Program-made: the position numbers and the translations under genes
Shown here: positions 43,324 to 52,525 of the stretch, piece by piece
Numbering within the stretch: position 1 is the stretch's first letter
Layout of the letters: every line of letters begins with the position of its first letter
Origin: SHVO01 sp050246995
Lineage (GTDB): Bacteria; Pseudomonadota; Alphaproteobacteria; Rhodospirillales; Rhodospirillaceae
Assembly: GCA_050246995.1 (NCBI GenBank)
Contig: JBFWVA010000001.1
Location: 496,001-560,000, forward strand
Direction: 5' to 3'
DNA: 64,000 nt
The notes under the pieces: generated by a model
Databases searched by the model: none
What the model saw: the letters and a program-made list of their open reading frames with translations, nothing else
Told to the model about the DNA's origin: nothing

Positions 43324-44016
43324 TTAGCGGTTGCGGCGCGAGCCGCCGCCTGGAATACGATTACGTCCACCAAGATTGCGCCCGTAATGGAGTTCATCGT
43401 CATCGGCGCCGTATTCACCCGTCTTGCCTAAGCGATTGTTGTCGGCACCCGCCGAACGGCCATACCCCTCATCTTCCGGGGTTTCGGCGCTTTGCTGCCG
43501 GCTGTCGTCATCTCCGCCGCTGAATTGCGGCCGTGATTCGGTGTGCTGCGTGACTTGTGGATGCTGTTCTTGCTCTTCACGCTTGTTAGCCGGCGGCAAC
43601 TCCGTCATGCGGTCTCGGCTGTCCTCGCGACGTTGCTGACGGCCCTTTGCCGAGCCGTCGCGGCGCTTCTCGGCCTGCGGACGCACTGCGCCGGCGGCGC
43701 GTTCTGAACCAATTTGTTTGCGCGGGCGCGCCTTGGTTGGCGCTTCGGCGACTGGACGCTTCTCAGATTTCGGAGCCGGTTTGGCGGGGCGCGCTTTCGC
43801 CGACGCCGGCCTTTTAGAAGCCGCTTTGCGCTGTGGCGTCTGCTTGGCGTTCCGCCCGGCGGGCTGTTGGGCCCGATCGCGCTTCGCCGCGCTCGCGATT
43901 TTGGAACGGCTGTTTGTCTTGCGCTTTGCTTGCACAGCACCCGCCGGGGAACGGCGTGGCGCTTTCTTTGCACTTTTCTTGGCGATCTTCTTCTTGGCTG
44001 CTTTCTTACTCGCCAT
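43324..44016 (-). CDS. histone H1-like Lys/Ala/Arg-rich protein
   Basis: 230 residues. The N-terminal ~125 residues are almost entirely Lys, Ala, Arg, Ser and Pro (KKAAKKKIAKKSAKK, KRPASAKARPAKPAPK), the composition of eukaryotic H1 tails and bacterial H1-like proteins. The second half is hydrophilic, rich in Gln, Asp, Glu and Gly, and ends NRIPGGGSRRNR. Such proteins bind DNA nonspecifically. No folded domain is apparent. It lies near Ku, but on a separate transcript. Confidence 0.8.
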   Translation of the reverse strand: MASKKAAKKKIAKKSAKKAPRRSPAGAVQAKRKTNSRSKIASAAKRDRAQQPAGRNAKQTPQRKAASKRPASAKARPAKPAPKSEKRPVAEAPTKARPRKQIGSERAAGAVRPQAEKRRDGSAKGRQQRREDSRDRMTELPPANKREEQEQHPQVTQHTESRPQFSGGDDDSRQQSAETPEDEGYGRSAGADNNRLGKTGEYGADDDELHYGRNLGGRNRIPGGGSRRNR

Positions 44017-44374
44017 TGGCTTCTCCCAGATGTGGACTGTGAATCGCCGCCCGAGTCTTTTACGCGCGGTCCATTATACGGAACGGCGCGTGGCTCGACT
44101 TTGTTTTCGCGAAGCGCCATTTTTCCCCGACGCAAATCGCCACGAGGCGCGGGGAACGCGACGATGTTCACGGCTGTCTGCGCCAGGGCATCCGCGCCAG
44201 AGGCGGCCGAAACGGCGCCAGCCCCCTGGAGCCAGGCTGCATGAAAACCACTACCACGTGCGCGATGCGCAAATCTGCAACCAACTTCTTTGTTTAGAGT
44301 CCAAGGCTTTCTTTTCCGCTATGCTGATCGAACTGGGTTGGTGCGGCAAGGGGCGCCTTCGGCGATACGTGGTG
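44017..44374. other. 358-base gene-poor stretch upstream of a small gene
   Basis: No well-supported gene. It holds the divergent promoters for the H1-like gene and the small gene at 44375. The long frame starting 43718 on the plus strand and a minus frame starting 44171 are open, but their sequences are Arg-rich shadows of the H1-like gene. Confidence 0.6.
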
Positions 44375-44593
44375 ATGCGTAAGGTCTTCGAACTCGAGTC
44401 TGAAATGGTGCAGGCGTTGAAGCAAATGTCCGACGACAGCGGGCGCACGCTCGACGAGCTGGCGGACGAGGCGTTCAGCCTCCTATTAAAGAAGCACTGT
44501 CGACCGCGCACGCTTAAAGAAGCGTTTCAGATGAGCCTTAGGCGTTTTGCGCGTAATGACAATGACTGCGAGCCCGAACAGCGGATGCGCTAA
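44375..44593 (+). CDS. small protein, possibly ribbon-helix-helix-like
   Basis: 72 residues from ATG 44375; GTG at 44369/44372 and ATG 44321 are in-frame alternatives. It begins MRKVFELESEMVQALKQMSDDSGRTLDELADE, a heptad-like pattern resembling RHH repressors (a strand followed by two helices), and ends in a basic then polar tail. The RHH call is tentative. Its last 4 bases overlap the convergent Ku gene. Confidence 0.6.
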   Translation: MRKVFELESEMVQALKQMSDDSGRTLDELADEAFSLLLKKHCRPRTLKEAFQMSLRRFARNDNDCEPEQRMR

Positions 44594-45501
44594 CGCCGCG
44601 CGACACGTTTCTTCGAGGCCGCTCTCTTAGCGGGCGCGGATGGCGACCGCCCTTCCGCCGCGAGGCTTTTCTTTAGAGCTTGCATGAGGTCCACGACGTT
44701 GGAGGATTGCGCCGGCGCGGCGATGCGCTTGATCTTGTGTCCTTTGCGCTTTTCCTCGATGAGATCGCGCAGCGCATCCTCGTAGCGGTCGGTGAATTCC
44801 TCGGGATCGAAGGGACCTTCGAGCTGATCGATAATCCGCTCCGCGATATCGATCATCTGCCGGTCGACTTTCGCGCTGGTGAGCGTGGTGAGCGCTTCGG
44901 CCGTACTCACCACTTCGTCCTTCATACGTAAAGTCGTGGCTAGGAGACCATTTTCGCGCGGCTCAATCGCGAGGAGACGCTCACGCGTATGCATTACGAC
45001 ACGCCCAAGCGCAATTCTGTTAGCTTTCATCATTGCTTGTTGAATGACGCTGTAAGCCTCGACCGCCGATTTGTCGCGCGGCATGAGGAGATAGGGCGTG
45101 TCCCAATAAAGCCGATCGATGGTCGCGGCGTCCACAAAGCGCTCTATGTCCAAGGTAGACGTCGTTTCAAGACGTACGCTGCGCAGCTCGTCGTCGTTGA
45201 AGAGCACATATTCACCTTTCTCGACTTCGTAACCTTTCACCAGCGACGCACGCTCGACCGGACCCGTCTCCGGATCCGTGGTGACCATCTTGATACGGTT
45301 GCCGGTATCAGGATTGATGAGATTGAACGAGATGTCGCCACCGGACGTGGTCGCCCGGTAGAGGCCAACGGCGCAGGTGACCAACGACAGGCGCAATGTA
45401 CCCTGCCACGCAGGGCGGGAGGACAATCCTTCAAATCGCGGAAGAGTTTCGGGCGCGCGGGAGGTTCGGGACTGACGAGAGCGGCGTTGGGCCTGGGCCA
45501 T
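44590..45501 (-). CDS. ku: Ku, bacterial non-homologous end-joining protein
   Basis: 303 residues, the size of bacterial Ku. Core motifs start SLVTCAVGLYRATT (first strands) and KGYEVEKGEYVLFNDDELRSV. A Lys/Arg-rich C-terminal extension (APAKRAASKKRVARR) is typical of bacterial Ku and binds DNA and recruits LigD. Ku homodimers ring double-strand ends. LigD is not in the window. GGAGATCCC precedes the ATG. Confidence 0.93.
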   Translation of the reverse strand: MAQAQRRSRQSRTSRAPETLPRFEGLSSRPAWQGTLRLSLVTCAVGLYRATTSGGDISFNLINPDTGNRIKMVTTDPETGPVERASLVKGYEVEKGEYVLFNDDELRSVRLETTSTLDIERFVDAATIDRLYWDTPYLLMPRDKSAVEAYSVIQQAMMKANRIALGRVVMHTRERLLAIEPRENGLLATTLRMKDEVVSTAEALTTLTSAKVDRQMIDIAERIIDQLEGPFDPEEFTDRYEDALRDLIEEKRKGHKIKRIAAPAQSSNVVDLMQALKKSLAAEGRSPSAPAKRAASKKRVARR

Positions 45502-45650
45502 GGGATCTCCGATGTACTACCGCAAGTGAACGATGCGGCGTTTCGGGAGTTCCACGGCATTTGGCGAGCATAGCCGCAACATGGGGTGCGGTGTACTAGA
45601 TGTTGAGATTCGTCGCCCTGCGGCTGTAGCGGTAGGTAATTTCTCGCGCC

Positions 45651-45911
45651 TTAGCATATCAGGAGCCCAGAGGCGTAATCGACGAATGTAAGCGCCACGG
45701 CAATGAGGACGCAAAAGGCTACAGTAATGCAAAGGTAGAAGAGGGCTGCCGACAGAAATGCTAGGCCGCGCGCGAGCTGGGCGGTGATGCGCCTTGCAGG
45801 GCGCGAGGATTGATAGTGGCGTAGATAGTAACCATAGGCGCCTTCGCGGACGGCGGTACTTACCGTGAATCCAACGAAGAGGCCGGCCGCGAGCATGGCG
45901 AAGTGAAGCAT
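45651..45911 (-). CDS. small membrane protein, unknown function
   Basis: 86 residues with two clear hydrophobic regions (MLHFAMLAAGLFVGFTVS and LAFLSAALFYLCITVAFCVLIAVALTF). It starts 9 bases after the DUF2336 gene and so ends the GGDEF-DUF2336 operon. No family recognised. Confidence 0.7.
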   Translation of the reverse strand: MLHFAMLAAGLFVGFTVSTAVREGAYGYYLRHYQSSRPARRITAQLARGLAFLSAALFYLCITVAFCVLIAVALTFVDYASGLLIC

Positions 45912-45920
45912 CGCGCCGCT

Positions 45921-47264
45921 CTAGGTTTCCGTCGCCTCCTGAAACATCTCAAGCTGCCACTCGAGTTCCGCTTCGGTGGCGTCGAACCCGCCGCCGGCGC
46001 GGGGACGGATGAGAGATTCAGGCGTCACGCGTCCGACCTTCAGCTGAAGCTGCGCGGCTTCTTCGGCCGTGAAGTCGCCGGCCCAAGCCACCGCAAGCAT
46101 GCCCTTCCCGCTGGCCGTGCGCACCACTTCTGCGACAGCCCGAAGCGGGAGATCGGCAAGATGGGCCAGCGCGGCCACCACCATGGGCGACGGACCATCG
46201 GTGGCCAGCTGCATGACCGAACGCGTCGTGAGTTTACCGGCGCGTGCAAGCACTTCAACTTGGCGCTGAGCCATCGTGAGGGCATCTTCCGTCAGCGTTT
46301 CACCGAGATCGTCGACGGCAAGACCGGCCTTCTCGTCATCCTTGCGCAATTTATCCTTCACCAGCTTATCCAGTGTGGTGATGGTCGTTGGATCGAGATC
46401 AACGCGGCGCGCGAGTTCCTGCACCAACGACGCAGCGACAAATTCGGCGATGCGGAGCGCGGCTTTGGAATTGAGGTTCGGCCGATGCACCAGGGGCTCG
46501 TGCCACCAAACCTGCCGGGGCGCGGCGTCGATGATGGCGTCTAGGGTCTCCTCGCGGATCTGCGCGCTCTTGTTCTTAAGCAGCGAGGTGATGGCATCGA
46601 CATTGCCGCTGCCAACGATGGCGTTTGAAACTTCCTCACCGACATTGATGCGCCGGGAGATTGCAACCAGCTGCGCCGTCAGAGGGCTGGCTTGGATCAC
46701 CGCGTGAAGATCCTCGTCCGTGAGCACGGGCGAGAATTCGAGCACAGGGGTGGCGACGGTGGCCTCGGTGTCGGTGGCGAGCGTGAACACTACGTCGTGC
46801 GGCGCGTTCGGGACCGATTTCAAGGCTTCCGAAAGCGCGCGGCGCACACGCGGCAACTGGTCCCGCGCGAGCAGGATGAGCACTTGATGGATCGTGCGCC
46901 ACGCCTTCTCCTGATCGAGGTTGCTAAGGCCCGGCAGAAGTTTGCCCAAACGGTCGGCGAGGTCGGACCGCACATCGGCGTCGTCGTCGGCCGCGAGCAG
47001 CAGTGACGCTTTTTCCGGCGTTGCGGCATTGGCCGCAATGGAACGACGGACCACGGTGTCCGAGTCACGCGCGAGAAAAAATAGGATCTCGGGTTCGAGA
47101 TCAAGGCGCTCGGCGAGCGCGCGACGAACCTCGACCTCGGGATGGTCCAGCAGATCACGCGCTTGTTCGTAAGTGACCTTCTGCCCCGGGATCCCCAAGA
47201 GATGGATCAAGCGGTCTTTTGCCGGGGCGCCGGTTTTTGAAGCGCTGGATTTGGAGGGGGGCAT
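45921..47264 (-). CDS. DUF2336 domain protein
   Basis: 447 residues of HEAT-repeat-like helices, characteristic of DUF2336 proteins. A typical unit is PEVEVRRALAERLDLEPEILFFLARDSDTVVRRSIA, repeated with decay through the first half. DUF2336 proteins are common in alphaproteobacteria, often near signalling genes; none has a settled function. The start codon overlaps the stop of the GGDEF gene (TAATG), so translation is coupled. Confidence 0.9.
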   Translation of the reverse strand: MPPSKSSASKTGAPAKDRLIHLLGIPGQKVTYEQARDLLDHPEVEVRRALAERLDLEPEILFFLARDSDTVVRRSIAANAATPEKASLLLAADDDADVRSDLADRLGKLLPGLSNLDQEKAWRTIHQVLILLARDQLPRVRRALSEALKSVPNAPHDVVFTLATDTEATVATPVLEFSPVLTDEDLHAVIQASPLTAQLVAISRRINVGEEVSNAIVGSGNVDAITSLLKNKSAQIREETLDAIIDAAPRQVWWHEPLVHRPNLNSKAALRIAEFVAASLVQELARRVDLDPTTITTLDKLVKDKLRKDDEKAGLAVDDLGETLTEDALTMAQRQVEVLARAGKLTTRSVMQLATDGPSPMVVAALAHLADLPLRAVAEVVRTASGKGMLAVAWAGDFTAEEAAQLQLKVGRVTPESLIRPRAGGGFDATEAELEWQLEMFQEATET

Positions 47265-49024
47265 TACGGCATCCCTCCCACCGGAGGCGTGGAAACGTCG
47301 GGAGCCACGGTGAAACTGCCTTTTCCGCCGCGCTTGGCTTCGTACATGGCTGCGTCGCCGCGCGCGAGCAAGCCGTCGAGCGTTTCCTCGATTTCACGGT
47401 TCCACACCGCGATGCCGACGGACATGCCCAGCGGCCGGTGCGGACCGGCTGAATAGGGGCCGAGCTCCTTCATGCGATCCAGGAACTGGCCCGCGCGGGT
47501 TTTCGCAATGGTGAGATCGGCGCCGTTGAGCCAGAGGGCGAATTCGTCGCCGCCCAACCGCGCGATAAGGTCCGTGGGACGCGTATGCTGAACAAGGATA
47601 TCGCGCACTTTCAGAAGCGCGTCGTCGCCGGCCTGGTGACCCTTGGTGTCGTTGACCGCCTTGAAGTTGTCGAGATCGACATACATCAAAACGCCGTGCC
47701 CGCCGTCGCGCGTCAGGCGCACGAGGAAGCGCTGCAATCCGTCAACAAATGCGCCGCGATTCAAGAGGCCCGTGAGCGCATCGGTGCGGGAAATCTTGAG
47801 CACATGTTCATGGTGTGTGAATTGCTCGATGGTGATACCGACCTGGTTGGCGATGTCCCCGATGAGCAGGCGGTCATCGTCGTTCCATGTACCGCGTTCA
47901 ACGGAACGCCAGAGAATAACGGCGCCGTTGGACGCGTTCTGGTAGCGCGCGGGCGCGGCGAGCACCTGCATGCCGCCGAGCAGCAGCTCGACCGCTGCAG
48001 CGCCTTCACTGATCGTTTTCAGGACAGGCGCGGCTTCGCTCGCCTCGAGGTCGCCGTAGCGAGCGGCCAGTTGAAAGCCCGGCGACACCGGATTTGGCGG
48101 CGCGTCTTCCGAAAGTGCACGGAAGATGTGGCAGTGCTCGGCGCCGAGGCCGCGCGCGAGCGCTTCCGCCGCGACGCTGAGCATGGCTTCCGGATTCACT
48201 TCGTCGCGGAAAGCGCGCACAATACGCGTCAGAACACGTTCGCGATTGCGCACACGAGTCAACGTCGATTCCCGGTCGCGGGTTTCGGTGACATCGCGGC
48301 AGACACCGCGCGCACCGACCCATTTACCGTCGCGGGCGATGAGAGGCATTGCTGAAACGATGACGCAGGCGGCACGCCCGTCGGGACGGCGCAGCCACAG
48401 CTCCTCGTTCTCGATCCGGCGCTTGGTGAGAAAGGGAATTTCGGCGCCGGGCGCATCGGCGACCAGGAGTTGGCGCGGCTCCATGGCCATGAGGCCGTCC
48501 GCTGTATAGCCAAGCGCACCGCGCGGCGGGACAAAGGCAAAACGTTCGTCGCCGCCGGTTTCCCACGCGAAATCGGTGGAGATCTCGATGAAGTCCTTGT
48601 AGCGCCGGCGGCTGTCGACGAGAGCGAGACGTAGCGAATTGTCGAGCGTGAGGTCGCGCACAAACAAAAGGGTTCCACCGTTGTCGCGCAGCGGAACGAG
48701 ACTCACCTGCAGATTTTGCTGCTTACCCTCGGGGCCGACGTCGACCATGTCGACAAGTGCGCGATTGGCCGTGGTGGATTTGTCGGCCGCGGCTTTCAGA
48801 CGGGCCATATCCTCGGGTGCGAGGCGCGCGGCAAACTCCAGGGCCACCGGATTCGCGGGCTCGATAAAGCCCGCTGGCAGGATCCGGAACACCGGTTCTT
48901 CGTAGCGCTCAAGCGCGGCGGGGGAAACCTCGAACGATAAGACTTCGCTTTGACCCCGAAAGGCCGACGCCGACGATGAAGCGCTGCCTTCGCGCGCCAG
49001 ATCTTTACCCACGTACATCCCCAC
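47264..49024 (-). CDS. GGDEF diguanylate cyclase with PAS and GAF-like sensing parts
   Basis: 586 residues. Two PAS-like regions fill ~45-280, with a GAF-like region around 290-430. The GGDEF domain spans ~440-575; GGDEF itself is at 491-495, and an inhibitory I-site RxxD (R482, D485) lies 5 residues upstream, so an active, product-inhibited cyclase is likely. No EAL domain. No transmembrane helix is apparent, so it is cytoplasmic. First gene of a three-gene operon. Confidence 0.93.
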   Translation of the reverse strand: MGMYVGKDLAREGSASSSASAFRGQSEVLSFEVSPAALERYEEPVFRILPAGFIEPANPVALEFAARLAPEDMARLKAAADKSTTANRALVDMVDVGPEGKQQNLQVSLVPLRDNGGTLLFVRDLTLDNSLRLALVDSRRRYKDFIEISTDFAWETGGDERFAFVPPRGALGYTADGLMAMEPRQLLVADAPGAEIPFLTKRRIENEELWLRRPDGRAACVIVSAMPLIARDGKWVGARGVCRDVTETRDRESTLTRVRNRERVLTRIVRAFRDEVNPEAMLSVAAEALARGLGAEHCHIFRALSEDAPPNPVSPGFQLAARYGDLEASEAAPVLKTISEGAAAVELLLGGMQVLAAPARYQNASNGAVILWRSVERGTWNDDDRLLIGDIANQVGITIEQFTHHEHVLKISRTDALTGLLNRGAFVDGLQRFLVRLTRDGGHGVLMYVDLDNFKAVNDTKGHQAGDDALLKVRDILVQHTRPTDLIARLGGDEFALWLNGADLTIAKTRAGQFLDRMKELGPYSAGPHRPLGMSVGIAVWNREIEETLDGLLARGDAAMYEAKRGGKGSFTVAPDVSTPPVGGMP

Positions 49025-49114
49025 TTACGTTCGGGCTACTTTCTGTTCAGCCCGTTTATTCGCCTAAAGGTTACCTGACCGAACCGAATTACGCCAATGC
49101 GTTAGCTGGCGAGA

Positions 49115-49142
49115 TTGACTCACTCTTTCCAGTAGTTATGTT
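49115..49142 (+). promoter_or_regulatory. candidate promoter of dapD
   Basis: TTGACT (49115-49120) and TATGTT (49137-49142) with 16-base spacing in the gap between the divergent GGDEF gene and dapD. The dapD start has AGGAA about 5 bases upstream. Confidence 0.55.
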
Positions 49143-49186
49143 CGGGCACCTTCTAGCCTGCGGATCCTCGAAAAACTTAGGAAATC

Positions 49187-50029
49187 ATGATGGATATCAA
49201 ATCATTACAAGACGCGATCGAACGCGCATGGGAAGACCGCAACAACCTTTCGCCGTCAACGCAAGGCGCGGCGCGCGACGCCGTGGATACGGCGCTCAAT
49301 TTGCTCGACGCGGGCACAGCCCGTGTGGCCGAAAAGGGACCGAACGGTTGGTCGGTGAATCAGTGGCTGAAGAAGGCCGTTCTGCTCGGCTTTCGCCTCA
49401 ACGACATGGCGCAGATGCCGGGCCCGGCCAATGCGGCTTACTGGGATAAGGTGCCGCTAAAGACCGCCGGCTGGTCGGATGCGCAGTTCAAACAAGCGGG
49501 CTTCCGCGCGGTCCCGGGAAGCGTCGTCCGACGTTCCGCATTCGTGGCGCCGGGCGTCGTTCTGATGCCATCTTTCGTGAATGTCGGCGCTTATGTCGAC
49601 TCGGGCACGATGGTCGACACGTGGGCAACCGTCGGCAGCTGCGCGCAGATCGGAAAGAATGTGCACCTCTCCGGCGGCGTCGGTATCGGCGGCGTGCTTG
49701 AGCCGCTGCAGGCCGGCCCGGTGATCATTGAAGACAACTGTTTTATCGGCGCGCGCTCGGAAGTCGTGGAAGGCGTTGTCGTCGAGGAAGGCGCGGTTCT
49801 GTCGATGGGCGTTTTCATCAGCGCAACCACCAAGATTATTGATCGCGCGACCGGCGAGATCTTCGTTGGGCGCGTCCCGGCGTACAGCGTTGTCGTACCA
49901 GGGGCGATGCCGGGCAAGCCGCTGCCCGACGGCAGCCCGGGTCCAAGTTTGTCGTGCGCGGTCATCGTGAAGCGCGTGGACGCGCAAACCCGCTCGAAGA
50001 CTTCGATCAATGAACTGCTGCGTGACTAA
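49187..50029 (+). CDS. dapD: tetrahydrodipicolinate N-succinyltransferase
   Basis: 280 residues. N-terminal helical part, then left-handed beta-helix of hexapeptide repeats (SFVNVGAYVDSGTMVDTWA and GGVGIGGVLEPLQAGPVI). It succinylates tetrahydrodipicolinate in the succinylase branch of lysine/DAP synthesis. Its stop is immediately followed by the dapE GTG. Confidence 0.97.
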   Translation: MMDIKSLQDAIERAWEDRNNLSPSTQGAARDAVDTALNLLDAGTARVAEKGPNGWSVNQWLKKAVLLGFRLNDMAQMPGPANAAYWDKVPLKTAGWSDAQFKQAGFRAVPGSVVRRSAFVAPGVVLMPSFVNVGAYVDSGTMVDTWATVGSCAQIGKNVHLSGGVGIGGVLEPLQAGPVIIEDNCFIGARSEVVEGVVVEEGAVLSMGVFISATTKIIDRATGEIFVGRVPAYSVVVPGAMPGKPLPDGSPGPSLSCAVIVKRVDAQTRSKTSINELLRD

Positions 50030-51184
50030 GTGAGCGCCCCCCAGAACATCGACGCCCTTCAGCTCGCGCAGGAGCTGATCAAACGACCGAGCGTCACGCC
50101 GAAGGACGAAGGCGCGCTCGATGTCTTGGTGCGCGCGCTGGAAGGCATGGGATTCACCTGCGAACGCATGGCCTTCGCCGACCAGAACAAGCCGCAGGTA
50201 GAGAACCTATACGCGCGCTTGGGGAAAAGCGGGCCAAACTTCTGCTTCGCCGGCCACACAGACGTGGTGCCGGTCGGCGACGGCTGGACGACCGATCCGT
50301 TCAAGGCCGAAGTCATTGAAGGCCGCCTATTCGGCCGCGGCGCCGCCGACATGAAAAGCGCCATCGCCGCCTTCACCGCGGCCACCGCGCAGTATTTGCA
50401 TAAGCATGGGGCGCCGAACGGCTCCATCAGCCTGCTCATCACAGGCGACGAGGAAGGCGATGCCGTGAATGGGACGGTAAAAGTCCTGGAGATGCTGAAG
50501 GCGCGCGGCGAGAAATTAGACGCCTGCGTCGTGGGCGAGCCCACCAATCCCACCAAACTCGGGCAGATGATCAAGATCGGCCGGCGCGGCAGCCTGACCG
50601 GCAAACTCACTGTGCACGGTACGCAAGGTCACAGCGCTTACCCGCATCTGGCCGACAATCCGATCCCGCGTATTTTGAAGATGTTATCGGCGCTGATCGC
50701 GCAACCGCTCGACAACGGTTCGGCGCACTTCCAGCCTTCGACCATCGCCATCACGACGGTCGACGTCGATAACGCGGCGACTAATGTGATCCCGGCGATC
50801 GCGCGCGCCGGTTTCAATATCCGCTTCAACGACCTCCACACCGGCGATTCCTTGCGTAAGTGGCTCAAGGAGACGTTCGACCAGGCCGCCGATGGCGGAC
50901 ACTATGAGTTGGCGATCTCGGTGTCGGGGGAAAGCTTCATCACGATGCCAGGGCCGCTGACCGCGTTGGTATCGAACGCCGTGGAAAGCGTGACCGGCGC
51001 AGCGCCGGAGCTGTCGACCACGGGCGGCACCTCGGACGCACGCTTTATCAAAAGCGCATGCCCTGTGTGCGAATTTGGCCTCGTCGGCCAGAGCATGCAC
51101 AAAGCGGACGAGCATTGCCTGGTTACGGACCTGCAAGCGCTGACGCGCATCTACCTCGCGATCCTCGAGGGATATTTTAAATAA
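50030..51184 (+). CDS. dapE: succinyl-diaminopimelate desuccinylase
   Basis: 384 residues with GTG start directly after dapD. M20 metallopeptidase motifs: FAGHTDVVP, GRGAADMKS, ITGDEEGDA and the C-terminal GTSDARF. It releases succinate and LL-diaminopimelate for lysine and peptidoglycan. Followed one base later by a membrane protein gene. Confidence 0.97.
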   Translation: MSAPQNIDALQLAQELIKRPSVTPKDEGALDVLVRALEGMGFTCERMAFADQNKPQVENLYARLGKSGPNFCFAGHTDVVPVGDGWTTDPFKAEVIEGRLFGRGAADMKSAIAAFTAATAQYLHKHGAPNGSISLLITGDEEGDAVNGTVKVLEMLKARGEKLDACVVGEPTNPTKLGQMIKIGRRGSLTGKLTVHGTQGHSAYPHLADNPIPRILKMLSALIAQPLDNGSAHFQPSTIAITTVDVDNAATNVIPAIARAGFNIRFNDLHTGDSLRKWLKETFDQAADGGHYELAISVSGESFITMPGPLTALVSNAVESVTGAAPELSTTGGTSDARFIKSACPVCEFGLVGQSMHKADEHCLVTDLQALTRIYLAILEGYFK

Positions 51185-51185
51185 G

Positions 51186-51746
51186 ATGTCTCCGCGGGAA
51201 CTCGCGAGCGCACTGTATGGTTTAGCTCTGCTGTTCAAGTTCGACGGGCGCGCCTGGGAGTTCTTTGACCGCAGCGCGCACGGATTTTGGTCTTCCTATA
51301 TCGTCGCCGTCATCGTTGCGCCGTTCCATTTCGCGCATGTGTTCCTGACTTACGGCAAAACGCCGTCGACGCTCGGCCCGGTCGCTTACGGCATCGTCGA
51401 AGTGTTGGCTTACGTCCTGACCTGGACGCTGTTCCCTTTCGCGATGATGTATGTCTCGCGCTTCCTGGGGCGGGGCAGCCGCTACTTCTGGCACATGGTG
51501 CCCTACAACTGGTTCCAGTTGCCGATCGCGGTGCCGCTGTTCAGCTTGGCGCTGTTGAGCGACGTCGGTCTGCTTCCCATGCAGGCTTACAGCTTCTTCA
51601 ATCTGTTCGCGATGGTGGTATTGGCCGTGTACACGACATTCGTCGGCGCAGTGGGCCTGCGCGTCCCCATCGGCACCGCCATGAGCATCATGGTTCTGGA
51701 TTATACGCTGACGTTTTTAGCCGGGGCGTTGATCGCGCGGATCTAG
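51186..51746 (+). CDS. membrane protein downstream of dapE
   Basis: 186 residues with four to five hydrophobic segments (for example FPFAMMYVSRFLGRG separated by loops, and FNLFAMVVLAVYTTFVGAV). I recognise no family; a similar gene commonly follows dapE in alphaproteobacteria. Likely part of the dap operon. Its end overlaps the convergent truA gene by 4 bases. Confidence 0.75.
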   Translation: MSPRELASALYGLALLFKFDGRAWEFFDRSAHGFWSSYIVAVIVAPFHFAHVFLTYGKTPSTLGPVAYGIVEVLAYVLTWTLFPFAMMYVSRFLGRGSRYFWHMVPYNWFQLPIAVPLFSLALLSDVGLLPMQAYSFFNLFAMVVLAVYTTFVGAVGLRVPIGTAMSIMVLDYTLTFLAGALIARI

Positions 51747-52480
51747 TACTTCACGCGCGCAAAGTAGAGCCCGTCTGGCGGCGCCGTCGGACCGGCGGCG
51801 GAGCGGTTCTTAGCCTCGAGCGCATCGACAACATCGCGCGGTGTCCACTTCCCTTCTCCGACCAGTTTCAACGTGCCGACCATATTACGCACCTGATGAT
51901 GCAAGAATGAGCGCGCCCGGGCGGTGACGACGATCATTTCGGCCTGTTGGCTGACGTCGAGTTGATCCAAGGTCTTCTGCGGCGACTTCGCCTGGCACTC
52001 GGCCGCACGGAAACTGGTGAAGTCGTGATTGCCGACAAGAATTTGAGCAGCCACTTGCATGGCGCGCGCATCCAGAGGCTGTGCCACCCACCATACGCGT
52101 CCGATATCGAGCGCCGGTGCGGCTCTGCGATTGAGGATCCGATATTCGTAAGCCCGTTCCAGCGCCGAAAAACGCGCGTGGAACTCCTCGTCGACCTTCT
52201 CGGCGCTCAATACGGCGATAGGGTGCGGCCTGAGATGCGCATTGAGCGCATTCACAACGACATGCGGCCGATCGTCGCGCGGGATGTCGATATGAGCAAC
52301 CTGACCAAGCGCGTGCACACCGGCGTCGGTCCGTCCCGCGCCGTGAACGACGGCGTTCACCTGACAATAGCCGCGCACGGCGTCCTCAAGCGCGCCCTGG
52401 ACGGACGGACCGTTGTCCTGACGCTGCCAGCCCACATAAGGCGAGCCGTCGTATTCTATGACCAACTTAAAGCGTGGCAT
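51743..52480 (-). CDS. truA: tRNA pseudouridine synthase A
   Basis: 245 residues. The catalytic Asp is D52 in GRTDAGVHALGQ, with the family start YDGSPYVGWQRQ. It makes pseudouridine at tRNA positions 38-40. In most alphaproteobacteria it follows fmt directly; here a rimJ-like gene is inserted. Confidence 0.97.
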   Translation of the reverse strand: MPRFKLVIEYDGSPYVGWQRQDNGPSVQGALEDAVRGYCQVNAVVHGAGRTDAGVHALGQVAHIDIPRDDRPHVVVNALNAHLRPHPIAVLSAEKVDEEFHARFSALERAYEYRILNRRAAPALDIGRVWWVAQPLDARAMQVAAQILVGNHDFTSFRAAECQAKSPQKTLDQLDVSQQAEMIVVTARARSFLHHQVRNMVGTLKLVGEGKWTPRDVVDALEAKNRSAAGPTAPPDGLYFARVKY

Positions 52481-52525
52481 GGGGATGTTTTAGGGAAACC
52501 GGCCCACGCATGCAAACCGCGTTTA

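Noticed and set aside
43605..44171. 188-residue frame on the same strand as the H1-like gene
   Set aside because: It overlaps the H1-like frame, whose composition is coherent; the alternative sequence is scrambled Arg/Pro-rich.
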